From Zhongshania sp. R06B22 (GTDB lineage Bacteria > Pseudomonadota > Gammaproteobacteria > Pseudomonadales > Spongiibacteraceae), in the NCBI RefSeq assembly GCF_040892595.1, contig NZ_JBFRYB010000001.1, positions 310,001 through 374,000 on the forward strand: 64,000 bases of DNA, written 5' to 3'. This document shows, one piece after another, positions 17,256 through 25,800 of the stretch. The position numbers and the translations under genes are program-made. The first letter of the stretch is position 1. Every line of letters begins with the position of its first letter. The notes beneath the pieces were generated by a model. That model had not been told where the DNA came from, searched no databases, and saw only the letters and a program-made list of their open reading frames with translations.

Positions 17256-18206
17256 ATGAATGATACCCCTGCTGTCCGCATTGGAATTAGCGCCTGCCTA
17301 CTAGGCGATCAAGTCCGTTACGATGGCGGTCACAAACGACTACCGTTTGCCTCTGATGAACTATCGCGGCACTTCGACTTTGTTAAAGTCTGCCCCGAAC
17401 AGGCCATAGGCATGGGCGTACCCCGCCCCACAATCCGACTCGTCGGCGACCCTGAAAACCCACGCCTGATCGGCAGCACCGACAGCAGTCTGGACGTTAC
17501 CGATAAAATGACGGTCTTTGCACGTGATACCGCGGCAAAACTCGATTACCTCAGCGGCTATATACTCTGCGCCAAATCGCCAACCTGCGGCATGACAAGA
17601 GTTCCGGTTTACTCCGAAAGCGGCAACGGCCTGGGCAAAGTTGGCGTCGGGCTTTTCGCCAAACAACTAATGGCAGCGCAGCCCTTACTGCCCATCGAGG
17701 AAAATGGTCGCCTTAACGATGCTCATCTAAGAGAAAATTTTGTGTTGCGGGTTGTCGCCTACTCACGCTGGCAAGCTATGATGGCCGAAGGATTGTCGGC
17801 TAAACGGCTGCAAGATTTTCACCGACGTCACAAGTTTCTGCTACTGGCTCATAACCAGCCAATCTACAGAGATCTCGGGCCCATTGTCGCGGAAGCCGGC
17901 GACCTTGATGACCGCGCAGACCGCTATATCGAAAAGTTTATGGAAGCCATACGACATCCAGCCAGCGTTAAAAATCACACCAATACTTTGATGCATATAC
18001 AGGGCTTCTTTAAAGACCATCTTGATGCCGGGGACAAGGCACAACTTAGCAATATTATTAACGACTATTCTGCCGGGCTACTCCCCTTGTTAGTACCCTT
18101 GGAAATGCTGAGTATGTTTTTAAAAAAATACCAAGTCGAATACCTATTGGATCAATATTATTTTACGCCTTACCCGCGTGACTTAAAGCTGCGTATTGGA
18201 CTATAA
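17256..18206 (+). CDS. YbgA-like DUF523/DUF1722 protein
   Basis: The first half is the DUF523 domain (ISACLLGDQVRYDGGHKR at residues 8-25, CPEQAIGMGVPRPTIRL, SPTCG), rich in conserved Cys that may bind metal. The second half is DUF1722 (RHKFLLLAHN, HTNTLMHIQGFFKD). I chose the ATG at 17256, which follows AAGGA by 12 bases; a longer frame from 17208 has no ribosome site. The gene lies four bases before photolyase, as ybgA does beside phr in E. coli, suggesting a role linked to photorepair or its cofactor, but the function is not established. Confidence 0.85.
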   Translation: MNDTPAVRIGISACLLGDQVRYDGGHKRLPFASDELSRHFDFVKVCPEQAIGMGVPRPTIRLVGDPENPRLIGSTDSSLDVTDKMTVFARDTAAKLDYLSGYILCAKSPTCGMTRVPVYSESGNGLGKVGVGLFAKQLMAAQPLLPIEENGRLNDAHLRENFVLRVVAYSRWQAMMAEGLSAKRLQDFHRRHKFLLLAHNQPIYRDLGPIVAEAGDLDDRADRYIEKFMEAIRHPASVKNHTNTLMHIQGFFKDHLDAGDKAQLSNIINDYSAGLLPLLVPLEMLSMFLKKYQVEYLLDQYYFTPYPRDLKLRIGL

Positions 18207-18209
18207 AAC

Positions 18210-19589
18210 ATGACCGTACTTGTCTGGTTCCGAAACGACTTACGCAGTTTGGATCACCCCGCACTCAATACCGCCTGCAAAGATCAGCAGAACGTTCGGG
18301 CGGTTTACCTGCTTTGCCCGCAACAATTAGATGAGCACGTGACGGCGCCGATTCGGCGTCATTTTTTACGCAGGGCGCTAGATGAGCTAGGACAGCAGCT
18401 AGCCGCTATTGGCATACCGCTAGACATCATCAATGCCGAACATTTCGAACGCGCCCCCAGGTGTTTGAACGACTATTGTCGAGAGCATGACGTCAGTGCA
18501 ATTTACGCGCACACGGAGTGGCTGGTCGATGAAATACAGCGGGATAAGGACTGCGCTGCAAAACTTGAATTACCACTGCACTTGATTGATGACAGCTTGC
18601 TCAGTCCGCTTAGTATCGGCAAAGCGGACGGGCTGCCTTACAAAGTCTTTACACCCTTCTCAAGACGTTGCCGTGACGCCCTAGCCGCAGAATTTCCTAG
18701 GGTGCGGCGCCGCCCAGCCGCGAAGACTCCGCCCCAAATCACCGCCGCGAGCCCTTGTCCAATTTTCGGCGAAGAAAAAGATTCATCCGCCTGGCCGGCG
18801 AGCGAAGAGGCTGTGTTGCGGCAACTGCGTGAATTTTGCGCTGAACGCGCCGGAGATTATAAAAGACATCGGGATTTCCCTGAGATCGAAGGCACCTCTC
18901 GCCTTTCCGCCGCCTTAGCGCTGGGCTTAATAAGCCCGCGGCAATGCCTGGCTCGCCTCCAGCAGGAATGTGGCGAAGATATCTGGGATTCCAAAAGTGA
19001 CGCCGGCACTTGGTTAAATGAGCTGCTCTGGAGGGAATTCTATCGCCATGTTGCCTACCATTTTCCGCGAGTGGTAAAAGGGCGGGCCTTTCAGTCGGCA
19101 ACGGAAGCGATACCCTGGCCAAACGACCAAGCGCTCTACGACGCTTGGCGCGAAGGGCGCACCGGCTACCCCATCGTGGATGCGGCAATGCGCCAGCTCG
19201 CTCAAACTGGGTGGATGCACAACCGACTCCGAATGATTACCGCATCCTTCCTATGCAAGGATCTGCAAATAGACTGGCGCTGGGGAGAGCGCCATTTCTT
19301 AGAAAATCTCATCGATGCAGACTTCGCATCAAACAACGGTGGCTGGCAGTGGGCCGCCTCTACCGGCACCGATGCCGCACCCTATTTTCGTATTTTTAAT
19401 CCGACCACCCAAGGCCAGCGATTTGACGCCGACGGCCACTTTATTCGGCGCTACGTTCCAGAGCTAGCCGGCCTGCAGGGAAAGCAAATACACCAACCAC
19501 CGGTATCGCCAGGCTATCCCGCCCCCATTGTCGATCACAAAGAAAGGCGAAATATTACCCTCGCACTTTTTAAAGCAATACGAGACTAA
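18210..19589 (+). CDS. phrB: deoxyribodipyrimidine photolyase
   Basis: A 459-residue class I CPD photolyase that uses blue light to split cyclobutane pyrimidine dimers. The N-terminal antenna domain (residues 1-130) starts VLVWFRNDLRSLDHPAL. The FAD-binding C-terminal domain shows WLNELLWREFYRHV, GYPIVDAAMRQL, WMHNRLRMI and the substrate-binding NGGWQWAASTGTDAAPYFRIFNP block. It starts four bases after the YbgA-like gene and is surely cotranscribed. Confidence 0.95.
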   Translation: MTVLVWFRNDLRSLDHPALNTACKDQQNVRAVYLLCPQQLDEHVTAPIRRHFLRRALDELGQQLAAIGIPLDIINAEHFERAPRCLNDYCREHDVSAIYAHTEWLVDEIQRDKDCAAKLELPLHLIDDSLLSPLSIGKADGLPYKVFTPFSRRCRDALAAEFPRVRRRPAAKTPPQITAASPCPIFGEEKDSSAWPASEEAVLRQLREFCAERAGDYKRHRDFPEIEGTSRLSAALALGLISPRQCLARLQQECGEDIWDSKSDAGTWLNELLWREFYRHVAYHFPRVVKGRAFQSATEAIPWPNDQALYDAWREGRTGYPIVDAAMRQLAQTGWMHNRLRMITASFLCKDLQIDWRWGERHFLENLIDADFASNNGGWQWAASTGTDAAPYFRIFNPTTQGQRFDADGHFIRRYVPELAGLQGKQIHQPPVSPGYPAPIVDHKERRNITLALFKAIRD

Positions 19590-19702
19590 GCACCCTAAGA
19601 CAACTTTAATTGCTCCGCAGAGAGACCTAAGCTAGCTAACAGCACCTAGGCTGATCTATTCTATGTGCGCGTGGGAGCACAATAAAATTAAAAGGAGAGA
19701 CC

Positions 19703-20257
19703 GTGCGATTTGCCTTGTTTACGCTATTACTGACTAAAGCCATTTTATTCACCGCAACAACTCAAGCGGGAGAATCTGCTCACCAGATATTCGGCTTAAG
19801 CGAATTCGTCTATATCGAAGAGTTGGGGGTGGGCTACAAGGCAAAAATCGATACTGGGGCAGAGAGCGCTTCAATCAATGCGATTAATGCACAGGTGGAA
19901 AAGGTCAAAGGGGGCGACGACATCGTCCATTTTGATTTGGTGCTACCTGATGAAACCCTTCGATCGGTGAGCCTTCCACTCAGCAAACATATCCGCATAA
20001 AGCGTCGCGCGTCTGACTACGACGAAGACGAAAAGGATTATACTCGCCGGCCGGTACTAGAGCTGACACTGTGCATTGGCGGCGACTCGCACAAGGTTGA
20101 AGTTAACTTAGCTGACCGCCGACAATTTTCCAAACCTATGCTGGTCGGCTCAGAGCCACTTACCTCATTTAAGGCGCTAGTCGACCCTAGTAAGAAATAC
20201 CTGCAGGACAAAACACTCTGCGCCAAACAAGATAAGTCCAAGGGGCAAAAAGAATGA
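19703..20257 (+). CDS. retropepsin-like protease (RimB / Zn_protease family), exported
   Basis: The 184-residue protein has an N-terminal signal peptide (about residues 1-22), then a domain of the family once named ATP-dependent zinc protease. The motif AKIDTGAESASINA near residue 50 is the DTGA signature of retropepsin-like aspartic proteases; the rest includes RRPVLELTLCIGG and FSKPMLVGSEPL. The start is GTG with a strong AAAGGAGAG ribosome site. The stop overlaps the next start by four bases. It is first of a three-gene unit with a 7TM inactive transglutaminase and an ATP-grasp ligase. Confidence 0.85.
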   Translation: MRFALFTLLLTKAILFTATTQAGESAHQIFGLSEFVYIEELGVGYKAKIDTGAESASINAINAQVEKVKGGDDIVHFDLVLPDETLRSVSLPLSKHIRIKRRASDYDEDEKDYTRRPVLELTLCIGGDSHKVEVNLADRRQFSKPMLVGSEPLTSFKALVDPSKKYLQDKTLCAKQDKSKGQKE

Positions 20258-21786
20258 AGGGCGTTAAACTGCATGTCAGAGTCTTAGCACTGGCACTACT
20301 CCTCATTGGCGCCGCCAGCACCGCATGGCAGATCTTTGTGCTCAATATTCCTATCTCTTCAGATATCACCGAACCGGTGTGGGTGATTGATACCAAGCTT
20401 AGCTTTAACGCGCGCGACAACGGTCCGGTGAAAGTACAGATGTATGTGCCGCCGGCGTGGAGCAAGTTTATTACTCTGAACGAAAGCTTCATTTCTAAAA
20501 GTTACGGCGTGAATACCGATATCATCGGTGATAATCGCCAAGCAGTGTGGTCCGCGCGCCGCGCCGAAGGTAGTCAGCAGCTTTTCTATCGCTTGATGCT
20601 TACCCAGCGCAGCAATTCTCGCTTTTCTGAATCTGAGCCCGGGCCACAGTTCAGCGAAAGCCCCGAACTCATCGGAGTTGAAAAAGTGGCGGTAGACGCC
20701 CTTCTAAAACCGATTCGCGAGCACTCAGCCGATATCGAAACCTTTATTCGCGAAGCAATCAAACTTATCAACGAACCCAGTAACGACAATGCGCGCTTGT
20801 TATTGGGCAACGTCTACACCCAAGACAATAAATCCAGAGTACTGGAGCTGTTGCTATCCTCGGCCCACATCCCGGTTGAACGTGTTCACACCCTGCGGCT
20901 CGTCAGCAGCGTCGCGCAATCTTCTGAATTGTGGATGCGCAGCTACAACGGTAAACGCTGGCTCTACTTCAATCCAGAAACCGGTACCCAGGGACTACCC
21001 AGTGACCGCCTGGTATGGTGGACGGGCAATGAACCCATGGCGACGGTTGAAGGCGGTCGCAATCTAAAGATTGAAGTAACTGCCAACCAAAAAACCATGA
21101 ATTCAATCATGCTGGCGCAATCTATAGCCGAGCGCAAAGAGAACAAGTTTTGGGCTCTGTCGCTATACGATCTGCCCCTGCAGTCACAGCAGACGTTTGA
21201 GATCATCCTGATGATCCCCATTGGCGTTATGCTTATTTTACTGCTGCGAAACGTCGTTGGGCTTGAGACTCTAGGTACATTTACCCCGGTACTTATAGGC
21301 CTCGCCTTTAGAGAGACCGAGGTTTTCTGGGGCATTATTTTATTCACGGTTATCACCGCACTCGGCCTATCGCTGCGATCCTATCTTGAACATCTGCATT
21401 TGCAGTTACTGTCTAGGCTTTCGGTGGTGCTGACCTTTGTGGTGATTATTATGGCCCTCATCAGTGTGCTCGGACATCGGCTGGGATTAGACCGAGGCTT
21501 GTCCATTGCCCTATTCCCAATGGTTATTTTGACCATGTCGATAGAGCGCATGTCGATAGTCTGGGAGGAGCGTGGTGGCTTACATGCAGGAAAAGTAGGC
21601 ATCGGCACACTGATCGCAGCGACCCTGTCACATCTAATGATGACCTATGAACCGTGGGCCTATTTTGTCTTTACCTTCCCCGGCATGTTGCTGGTATTTA
21701 TGTCACTGATGCTGGCGTTAGGCCACTACCGAGGCTATCGCTTAACTGAACTATTTCGTTTTAACGCCATGATTAAAGGCAAATAA
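20254..21786 (+). CDS. inactive transglutaminase fused to 7 membrane helices
   Basis: This 510-residue protein has one N-terminal membrane helix (residues 7-30), a periplasmic domain of about 280 residues with an inactive transglutaminase fold (the catalytic Cys is not apparent around SAHIPVERVHTLRLV), and a C-terminal block of about seven helices (from about residue 308) holding the conserved ETLGTFTPVLIGLAFRET segment. It overlaps the protease gene by four bases and ends two bases before the ligase. The family always accompanies these two partners. It is probably the inner-membrane sensor or scaffold of the system. Confidence 0.87.
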   Translation: MKGVKLHVRVLALALLLIGAASTAWQIFVLNIPISSDITEPVWVIDTKLSFNARDNGPVKVQMYVPPAWSKFITLNESFISKSYGVNTDIIGDNRQAVWSARRAEGSQQLFYRLMLTQRSNSRFSESEPGPQFSESPELIGVEKVAVDALLKPIREHSADIETFIREAIKLINEPSNDNARLLLGNVYTQDNKSRVLELLLSSAHIPVERVHTLRLVSSVAQSSELWMRSYNGKRWLYFNPETGTQGLPSDRLVWWTGNEPMATVEGGRNLKIEVTANQKTMNSIMLAQSIAERKENKFWALSLYDLPLQSQQTFEIILMIPIGVMLILLLRNVVGLETLGTFTPVLIGLAFRETEVFWGIILFTVITALGLSLRSYLEHLHLQLLSRLSVVLTFVVIIMALISVLGHRLGLDRGLSIALFPMVILTMSIERMSIVWEERGGLHAGKVGIGTLIAATLSHLMMTYEPWAYFVFTFPGMLLVFMSLMLALGHYRGYRLTELFRFNAMIKGK

Positions 21787-21787
21787 C

Positions 21788-22807
21788 ATGTCCTTATTCA
21801 GCACTTGGAAAGAGCTGCGCAAAAAAGGCGTCATGGGTATCAACCAACGCAATGCTGACTATGTATTGCGCTATAACCAGCGCCATTTGTATCCTCTGGT
21901 TGACGACAAAATTAAAACTAAAGAACGCGCCTTACAAGCTGGCATTCACGTCCCCCCAATGTATGGCGTGATCGACTCTGACAAACAAATCAGTAGCCTG
22001 GCCGACATTATTCAAGGCCATCGCGACTTTGTCATTAAGCCTGCGCAGGGCGCTGGTGGCGACGGTATTCTCGTTATTGCCGACCGTTTTGAAGGCTATT
22101 ACCGTACAACGTCGGGTCGCTTGCTAAGCGATGAAGACATTGAATTCCACTTATCAGGTATTTTATCCGGCATTTACTCGCTAGGCGGTCACCGCGACCG
22201 TGCACTTATAGAGTATCGGGTGACCCCCGACCCTATCTTCAGCGCCATCAGCTACGAAGGGGTACCAGACATACGAATCATTGTATTAAAGGGCTATCCC
22301 CTGCTGGCCATGCTGCGACTGCCTACACGCCAGTCTGGCGGTAAGGCCAATCTCCATCAGGGCGCCATCGGGGTTGGTGTCGACTTAGCCACCGGTATTA
22401 CTTTAGACGGAACCTGGTTAAATAAATTTATCAACAGTCACCCGGACACAACCAACCCCGTACGCGGCGTGCAATTGCCGTTCTGGGATAGCTTTATGTC
22501 CCTAGCGACTCAATGCTACGAACTCACCGGCTTGGGCTACTTGGGCGTAGATATGGTGCTAGACAAGGATCGCGGACCCTTAATGCTCGAGCTGAATGCT
22601 AGGCCGGGATTGAATATCCAGATCGCAAATGACGCCGGATTGGCCGCCCGCTGCCGCAGCGTAGAAAATGAAATTGATCGCCTAGCAGCCAAAGGAATTA
22701 AAAAACCCTCACCGGCTAAAAGACAGGCGTTTTGCCAAAGAGTGTTTGCCCAGCCGCTAGTAGTGGCAACGGTAAGTGACGAATCGGCAAATAAAGCGGT
22801 AGGCTAA
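21788..22807 (+). CDS. RimK-like ATP-grasp alpha-L-glutamate ligase-related protein
   Basis: The 339-residue protein belongs to the ATP-grasp amide/peptide ligases related to RimK. Motifs include GINQRNADYVLRYNQR near the N-terminus, FVIKPAQGAGGDGI (the ATP-binding lysine and glycine loop), and LMLELNARPGLNIQIAN with metal-binding Glu/Asn near residue 280. Such enzymes join amino acids to proteins or small acceptors; the substrate here is unknown. It starts two bases after the 7TM gene, so the three proteins are almost certainly made together. Confidence 0.88.
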   Translation: MSLFSTWKELRKKGVMGINQRNADYVLRYNQRHLYPLVDDKIKTKERALQAGIHVPPMYGVIDSDKQISSLADIIQGHRDFVIKPAQGAGGDGILVIADRFEGYYRTTSGRLLSDEDIEFHLSGILSGIYSLGGHRDRALIEYRVTPDPIFSAISYEGVPDIRIIVLKGYPLLAMLRLPTRQSGGKANLHQGAIGVGVDLATGITLDGTWLNKFINSHPDTTNPVRGVQLPFWDSFMSLATQCYELTGLGYLGVDMVLDKDRGPLMLELNARPGLNIQIANDAGLAARCRSVENEIDRLAAKGIKKPSPAKRQAFCQRVFAQPLVVATVSDESANKAVG

Positions 22808-22864
22808 ACGGCGGCGCTCGTATTATGAACACCGCGAGGGACTACTGATGGTAGGATTCGGGTA

Positions 22865-22888
22865 GACGGTTGCTAGATTTGAACCGTC
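22865..22888. terminator. hairpin between the ATP-grasp gene and dsbA
   Basis: GACGGTT and AACCGTC face each other over a ten-base loop in the 91-base gap between convergent genes. There is no clean T-run. A transcript-end structure for one or both directions is likely but not proven. Confidence 0.4.
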
Positions 22889-22898
22889 CAATAACCCC

Positions 22899-23600
22899 TT
22901 ATTTTGCAGCGCGTTCCTGAGCAATCAAGACTTCAGCTACCTTAAGCATTTCCGAGCGACCGCCGGCAGAACGACCCGTCACTCGGTACTTACCATTAAC
23001 GATCAATTCTGGTGTACCGGCAATACCGTAAGACCTCGCACGGGCATCAGCCTGCTTCACCTGACTGTTTACTCCAAAAGAGTCGAATGTTTTACGAAAT
23101 TTTTCCTCGCTAACATCGGAGTGCGTGGTGAACAAGGTCGCCAAGGCATCGGCATCACGCAACATATTGCGATCAACATTAATGGCATTAAAAATTGGCT
23201 CGTGCACTTTATCTAATACGCCCAGCGCCTCGGCGGTGTAGTAAGCTTTAGCGTGCACGACCATAAGATCGTTCCACATTGCTGGAGAGCGTTTAAAATC
23301 AACATCAGCCGGCAGCTGTTTCTTCCATACTTCTAGCATCGGCTCAAAATCGAAGCAGTGACTACAGCCATACCAAAACACCTCAACAACTTCGATTTTG
23401 TCTGGGTTGGCGGTTCTCACCGGCTGCGCGATACGAATGAATCGCTCGCCACCGCTGGCGCTATCAGTCGGCGGAGATTGTGCAGCACTGGCAGCCGGCG
23501 GCGTGACTTTCGCCGACACGGGCTCAGACCCATCGCTACACGCCGACATTAATACTAGAAAGCTGAACACACTAACCAGCGAGAACATTTTCTTAATCAT
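22899..23600 (-). CDS. dsbA: DsbA-type thiol:disulfide oxidoreductase, lipoprotein
   Basis: A 233-residue thioredoxin-fold protein with the active-site stretch EVFWYGCSHCFDFEP. The site is CSHC, whereas classical DsbA has CPHC. The N-terminus has a lipobox (LMSAC, Cys21) followed by a Ser/Pro/Ala linker of about 30 residues, so it seems membrane-anchored. The cis-Pro loop is present as AGTPELIVNGKYRV. It introduces disulfides in periplasmic proteins. The gene sits beside cytochrome c4, as in Pseudomonas. Confidence 0.9.
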   Translation of the reverse strand: MIKKMFSLVSVFSFLVLMSACSDGSEPVSAKVTPPAASAAQSPPTDSASGGERFIRIAQPVRTANPDKIEVVEVFWYGCSHCFDFEPMLEVWKKQLPADVDFKRSPAMWNDLMVVHAKAYYTAEALGVLDKVHEPIFNAINVDRNMLRDADALATLFTTHSDVSEEKFRKTFDSFGVNSQVKQADARARSYGIAGTPELIVNGKYRVTGRSAGGRSEMLKVAEVLIAQERAAK

Positions 23601-23781
23601 GAAGCCCCCTTACTAAAAAAAGGTCTTGCCAATCACCTATAAACTGTAAAAGACAAACCGGTATAAATAAATTGTTATAAGCTGCTTGTGACCCCATTAA
23701 ACCATAATGATTCCGGTTTGCTGGCATCTACTTTCCCTATTTATAGGTGGATTTTTTTTGCGGCCCACAATAAACAGTCAT

Positions 23782-23809
23782 AAAAAAAGCGGCCTAAGCC
23801 GCTTTTTTT
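23782..23809 (-). terminator. intrinsic terminator after cytochrome c4
   Basis: AAAAAAAGCGGC-CTAA-GCCGCTTTTTTT forms a 12-pair stem with a tetraloop and a T-run on either strand. It sits 12 bases after the cytochrome c4 stop and would also end transcripts coming from the other side. Confidence 0.9.
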
Positions 23810-23821
23810 ATCTGCTGGCAA

Positions 23822-24448
23822 TCAGTTGTGCAAACCCTGAATGAAGCTCGCTACCGCTTCAATTTCTGAATCGCTCATTTTGAAAGCCACCGAACGCATA
23901 ATTTTAGTATCGCCATCATTGGAACGGCCTTCACGACCATCTGCTGCTGCACGAAATGCCGTTAATTGGGCAACCGTATATGCCGCATGCTGGCCAGCCA
24001 ACGCTGGGAAACCCGCCGCAGCCATACCCTGACCGGTAGGAGAATGACATCCGGCACAAGCCGGTACGCTGCGATCAGCGATACCACCACGAAAAATCGC
24101 AGCACCTTTTTCTACCAAAGCTGGGTTGGCCTGACCCGTACTACTGGTTTTGCTGGCGTAATAAGCCGCGATGTCTGCAATATCCTGATCAGACAAATTG
24201 TCGACCTGACCAGCCATCATAGCCACGGGACGGGCGCCAGACTTGATGTCATTAATCTGTTTAATCAAGTAACGCTCGCCTTGGCCTGCCATTTTTGGAA
24301 ACATCGGCGTAGCACTATTGCCATCTGCACCGTGGCAAGCAGCGCAAGACGCTGCCTTGGCTTTACCCGCACTGGCGTTGCCTTCCAATGCCACAGCAGA
24401 CCCTGTGAACATTAATCCAGCAATCATCACTAGTAGTGTTTTATTCAT
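23822..24448 (-). CDS. cytochrome c4 (diheme)
   Basis: The ATG at 24448 yields 208 residues with a standard signal peptide (MNKTLLVMIAGLMFTGSAVA). Two heme motifs, CAACH near mature residue 18 and CAGCH mid-protein, and two Met ligand regions (PMFPKMAGQ and KIMRSVAF) define diheme cytochrome c4. It shuttles electrons in the periplasm, probably to the terminal oxidases. An upstream ATG seven codons earlier lacks a ribosome site. It is followed by a strong terminator and preceded by a monoheme c5-type gene. Confidence 0.93.
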   Translation of the reverse strand: MNKTLLVMIAGLMFTGSAVALEGNASAGKAKAASCAACHGADGNSATPMFPKMAGQGERYLIKQINDIKSGARPVAMMAGQVDNLSDQDIADIAAYYASKTSSTGQANPALVEKGAAIFRGGIADRSVPACAGCHSPTGQGMAAAGFPALAGQHAAYTVAQLTAFRAAADGREGRSNDGDTKIMRSVAFKMSDSEIEAVASFIQGLHN

Positions 24449-24487
24449 TGTAACGTACTCTTTAATCAATATAATTTTGTCGCACTG

Positions 24488-24790
24488 CTAAGATTTAGGC
24501 GTCGCCATATACTCAATCAATGCTTGAAACTCGTCAGTACTGCAGTTAAAACACAAGCCCTTCGCTGGCATTGCATTAAAACCTTCCATAGTATGCTTCA
24601 GCAGGGTATCCATGCCTTTTTCTAGACGAGGCGCCCAAGCTACTTCGTCGCCTGTTTTTGGCGCGCCATTCGCACCAAAACCATGGCAGGCATAGCAGGA
24701 TGACTTGTAACGATCTACAATTGCCTGCTCGGCAGCGCCGGCTGACACACCAGACACTAGAAAGATTAAACCAAAAAGCCATTTATGCAT
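24488..24790 (-). CDS. cytochrome c5-type monoheme protein
   Basis: A 100-residue secreted cytochrome with a signal peptide (cleavage around residue 20), one heme site CYACH at about residue 33, and an NAMPAKGLCFNCS segment giving the axial Met and the c5-type Cys pair. It sits 39 bases before cytochrome c4 on the same strand, so the two are probably cotranscribed as periplasmic electron carriers. Confidence 0.87.
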   Translation of the reverse strand: MHKWLFGLIFLVSGVSAGAAEQAIVDRYKSSCYACHGFGANGAPKTGDEVAWAPRLEKGMDTLLKHTMEGFNAMPAKGLCFNCSTDEFQALIEYMATPKS

Positions 24791-24965
24791 TATCTAAGTC
24801 TCCGAGTTTCAGCTATAGAATATGATTAATCAGGAGGCTAGGGCCTTAGTGAATGTCTAAAGTGGCCCCGCACAAAAACACCGGCATTATACACAACTAC
24901 TTGGCGTAGGGGGCCAGTTATTACCCCATTATGCTACTGCTTTAGCACTTTTTCTCGGATATATT

Positions 24966-25640
24966 ATGGATTCCTCTCCAGCATTAAACTACCGCCGCGC
25001 CAGCTATTTGAAAAGCTCACCCGACCTTATGCGCTGTCCCGACGACTCTGGCGCGGAGGTTGCCTTTGCCGGCCGCTCCAACGCGGGAAAATCTAGCGCA
25101 ATCAACCGCCTGACCGAGAATAAAAAACTCGCCAAAACCAGTAAAACACCCGGTAGAACCCAGCTGCTTAATTTTTTCATCTTGGATGATAGCGGCCGCC
25201 AACGACTTGTCGATCTACCCGGCTACGGCTTTGCCAAAGTCCCCTTGGCAGTAAAAAACGAGTGGCAGCGAAATCTTGAGGCCTATCTGCAAAAGCGCGA
25301 GTCATTGAGCGGCATGGTTCTAATGATGGATATTCGCCACCCCCTCACTGATTTCGACAGACAAATGGTCAGCTGGGCGACCAAAAGCGCCATGCCCATA
25401 CATATTTTACTGACCAAAGCGGACAAGCTTAAGCGCGGCCCAGCGTCGGCGACCTTGTTGACGGTTCGCAAAGATCTCGCCGAATACGGCGACCTAATCA
25501 GTGTGCAATTATTTTCTGCCCACAACGGCGACGGCCTGCAGGCGCTTCGCAGTCAGCTAGATAAGTGGCTAGATATCCCAGCAATAGAAAACATCGACGG
25601 CCCTGAAATCACGGAACCCCAGTCTGATAGTAATATTTGA
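24966..25640 (+). CDS. engB: ribosome biogenesis GTPase EngB (YsxC/YihA)
   Basis: This essential GTPase assists assembly of the large ribosomal subunit. The 224-residue protein shows G1 GRSNAGKSS (near residue 37), G2 TPGRTQ, G3 DLPGYG and G4 TKAD. The C-terminus is acidic. It is transcribed away from the cytochrome genes and convergent with polA, the order also seen in Pseudomonas and E. coli. Confidence 0.96.
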   Translation: MDSSPALNYRRASYLKSSPDLMRCPDDSGAEVAFAGRSNAGKSSAINRLTENKKLAKTSKTPGRTQLLNFFILDDSGRQRLVDLPGYGFAKVPLAVKNEWQRNLEAYLQKRESLSGMVLMMDIRHPLTDFDRQMVSWATKSAMPIHILLTKADKLKRGPASATLLTVRKDLAEYGDLISVQLFSAHNGDGLQALRSQLDKWLDIPAIENIDGPEITEPQSDSNI

Positions 25641-25655
25641 GTAGCTTGACGATGC

Positions 25656-25686
25656 AAAAAAGCCCGGCGCGCTGAACTCGCCGGGC
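25656..25686 (-). terminator. intrinsic terminator in the polA-engB gap
   Basis: GCCCGGCG and CGCCGGGC form an eight-pair GC stem with a nine-base loop. On the minus strand it is followed by six T residues, so it terminates transcription coming from polA or from an sRNA in the gap. On the plus strand the T-run is missing. Confidence 0.88.
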
Positions 25687-25764
25687 AATCCTACTCCTAA
25701 AGGAGACAGGGGGAGACAAGTCTCCTAACGCGGGGCTGTTCCTAAATGCATTAAGAGCAACAGC
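25656..25764 (-). ncRNA. candidate Spot 42/ErsA-type small RNA
   Basis: The polA-engB gap is the home of spf (Spot 42) in enterics and of ErsA in Pseudomonas. Here a minus-strand transcript could start near 25764 (possible -35 TTGCAT at 25799-25794 and -10 TACTTT at 25776-25771, 17-base spacer, both weak) and end at the terminator. It would hold a hairpin AGGAGAC/GTCTCCT (25726-25701) exposing a C-rich loop (UUGUCUCCCCCU) complementary to Shine-Dalgarno sequences. The CTCCT also pairs with a downstream AGGAG. The 5' end is a guess. Confidence 0.5.
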
Positions 25765-25800
25765 TTTCTAAAAGTAGACGCAGATTAACGTTTATGCAAC

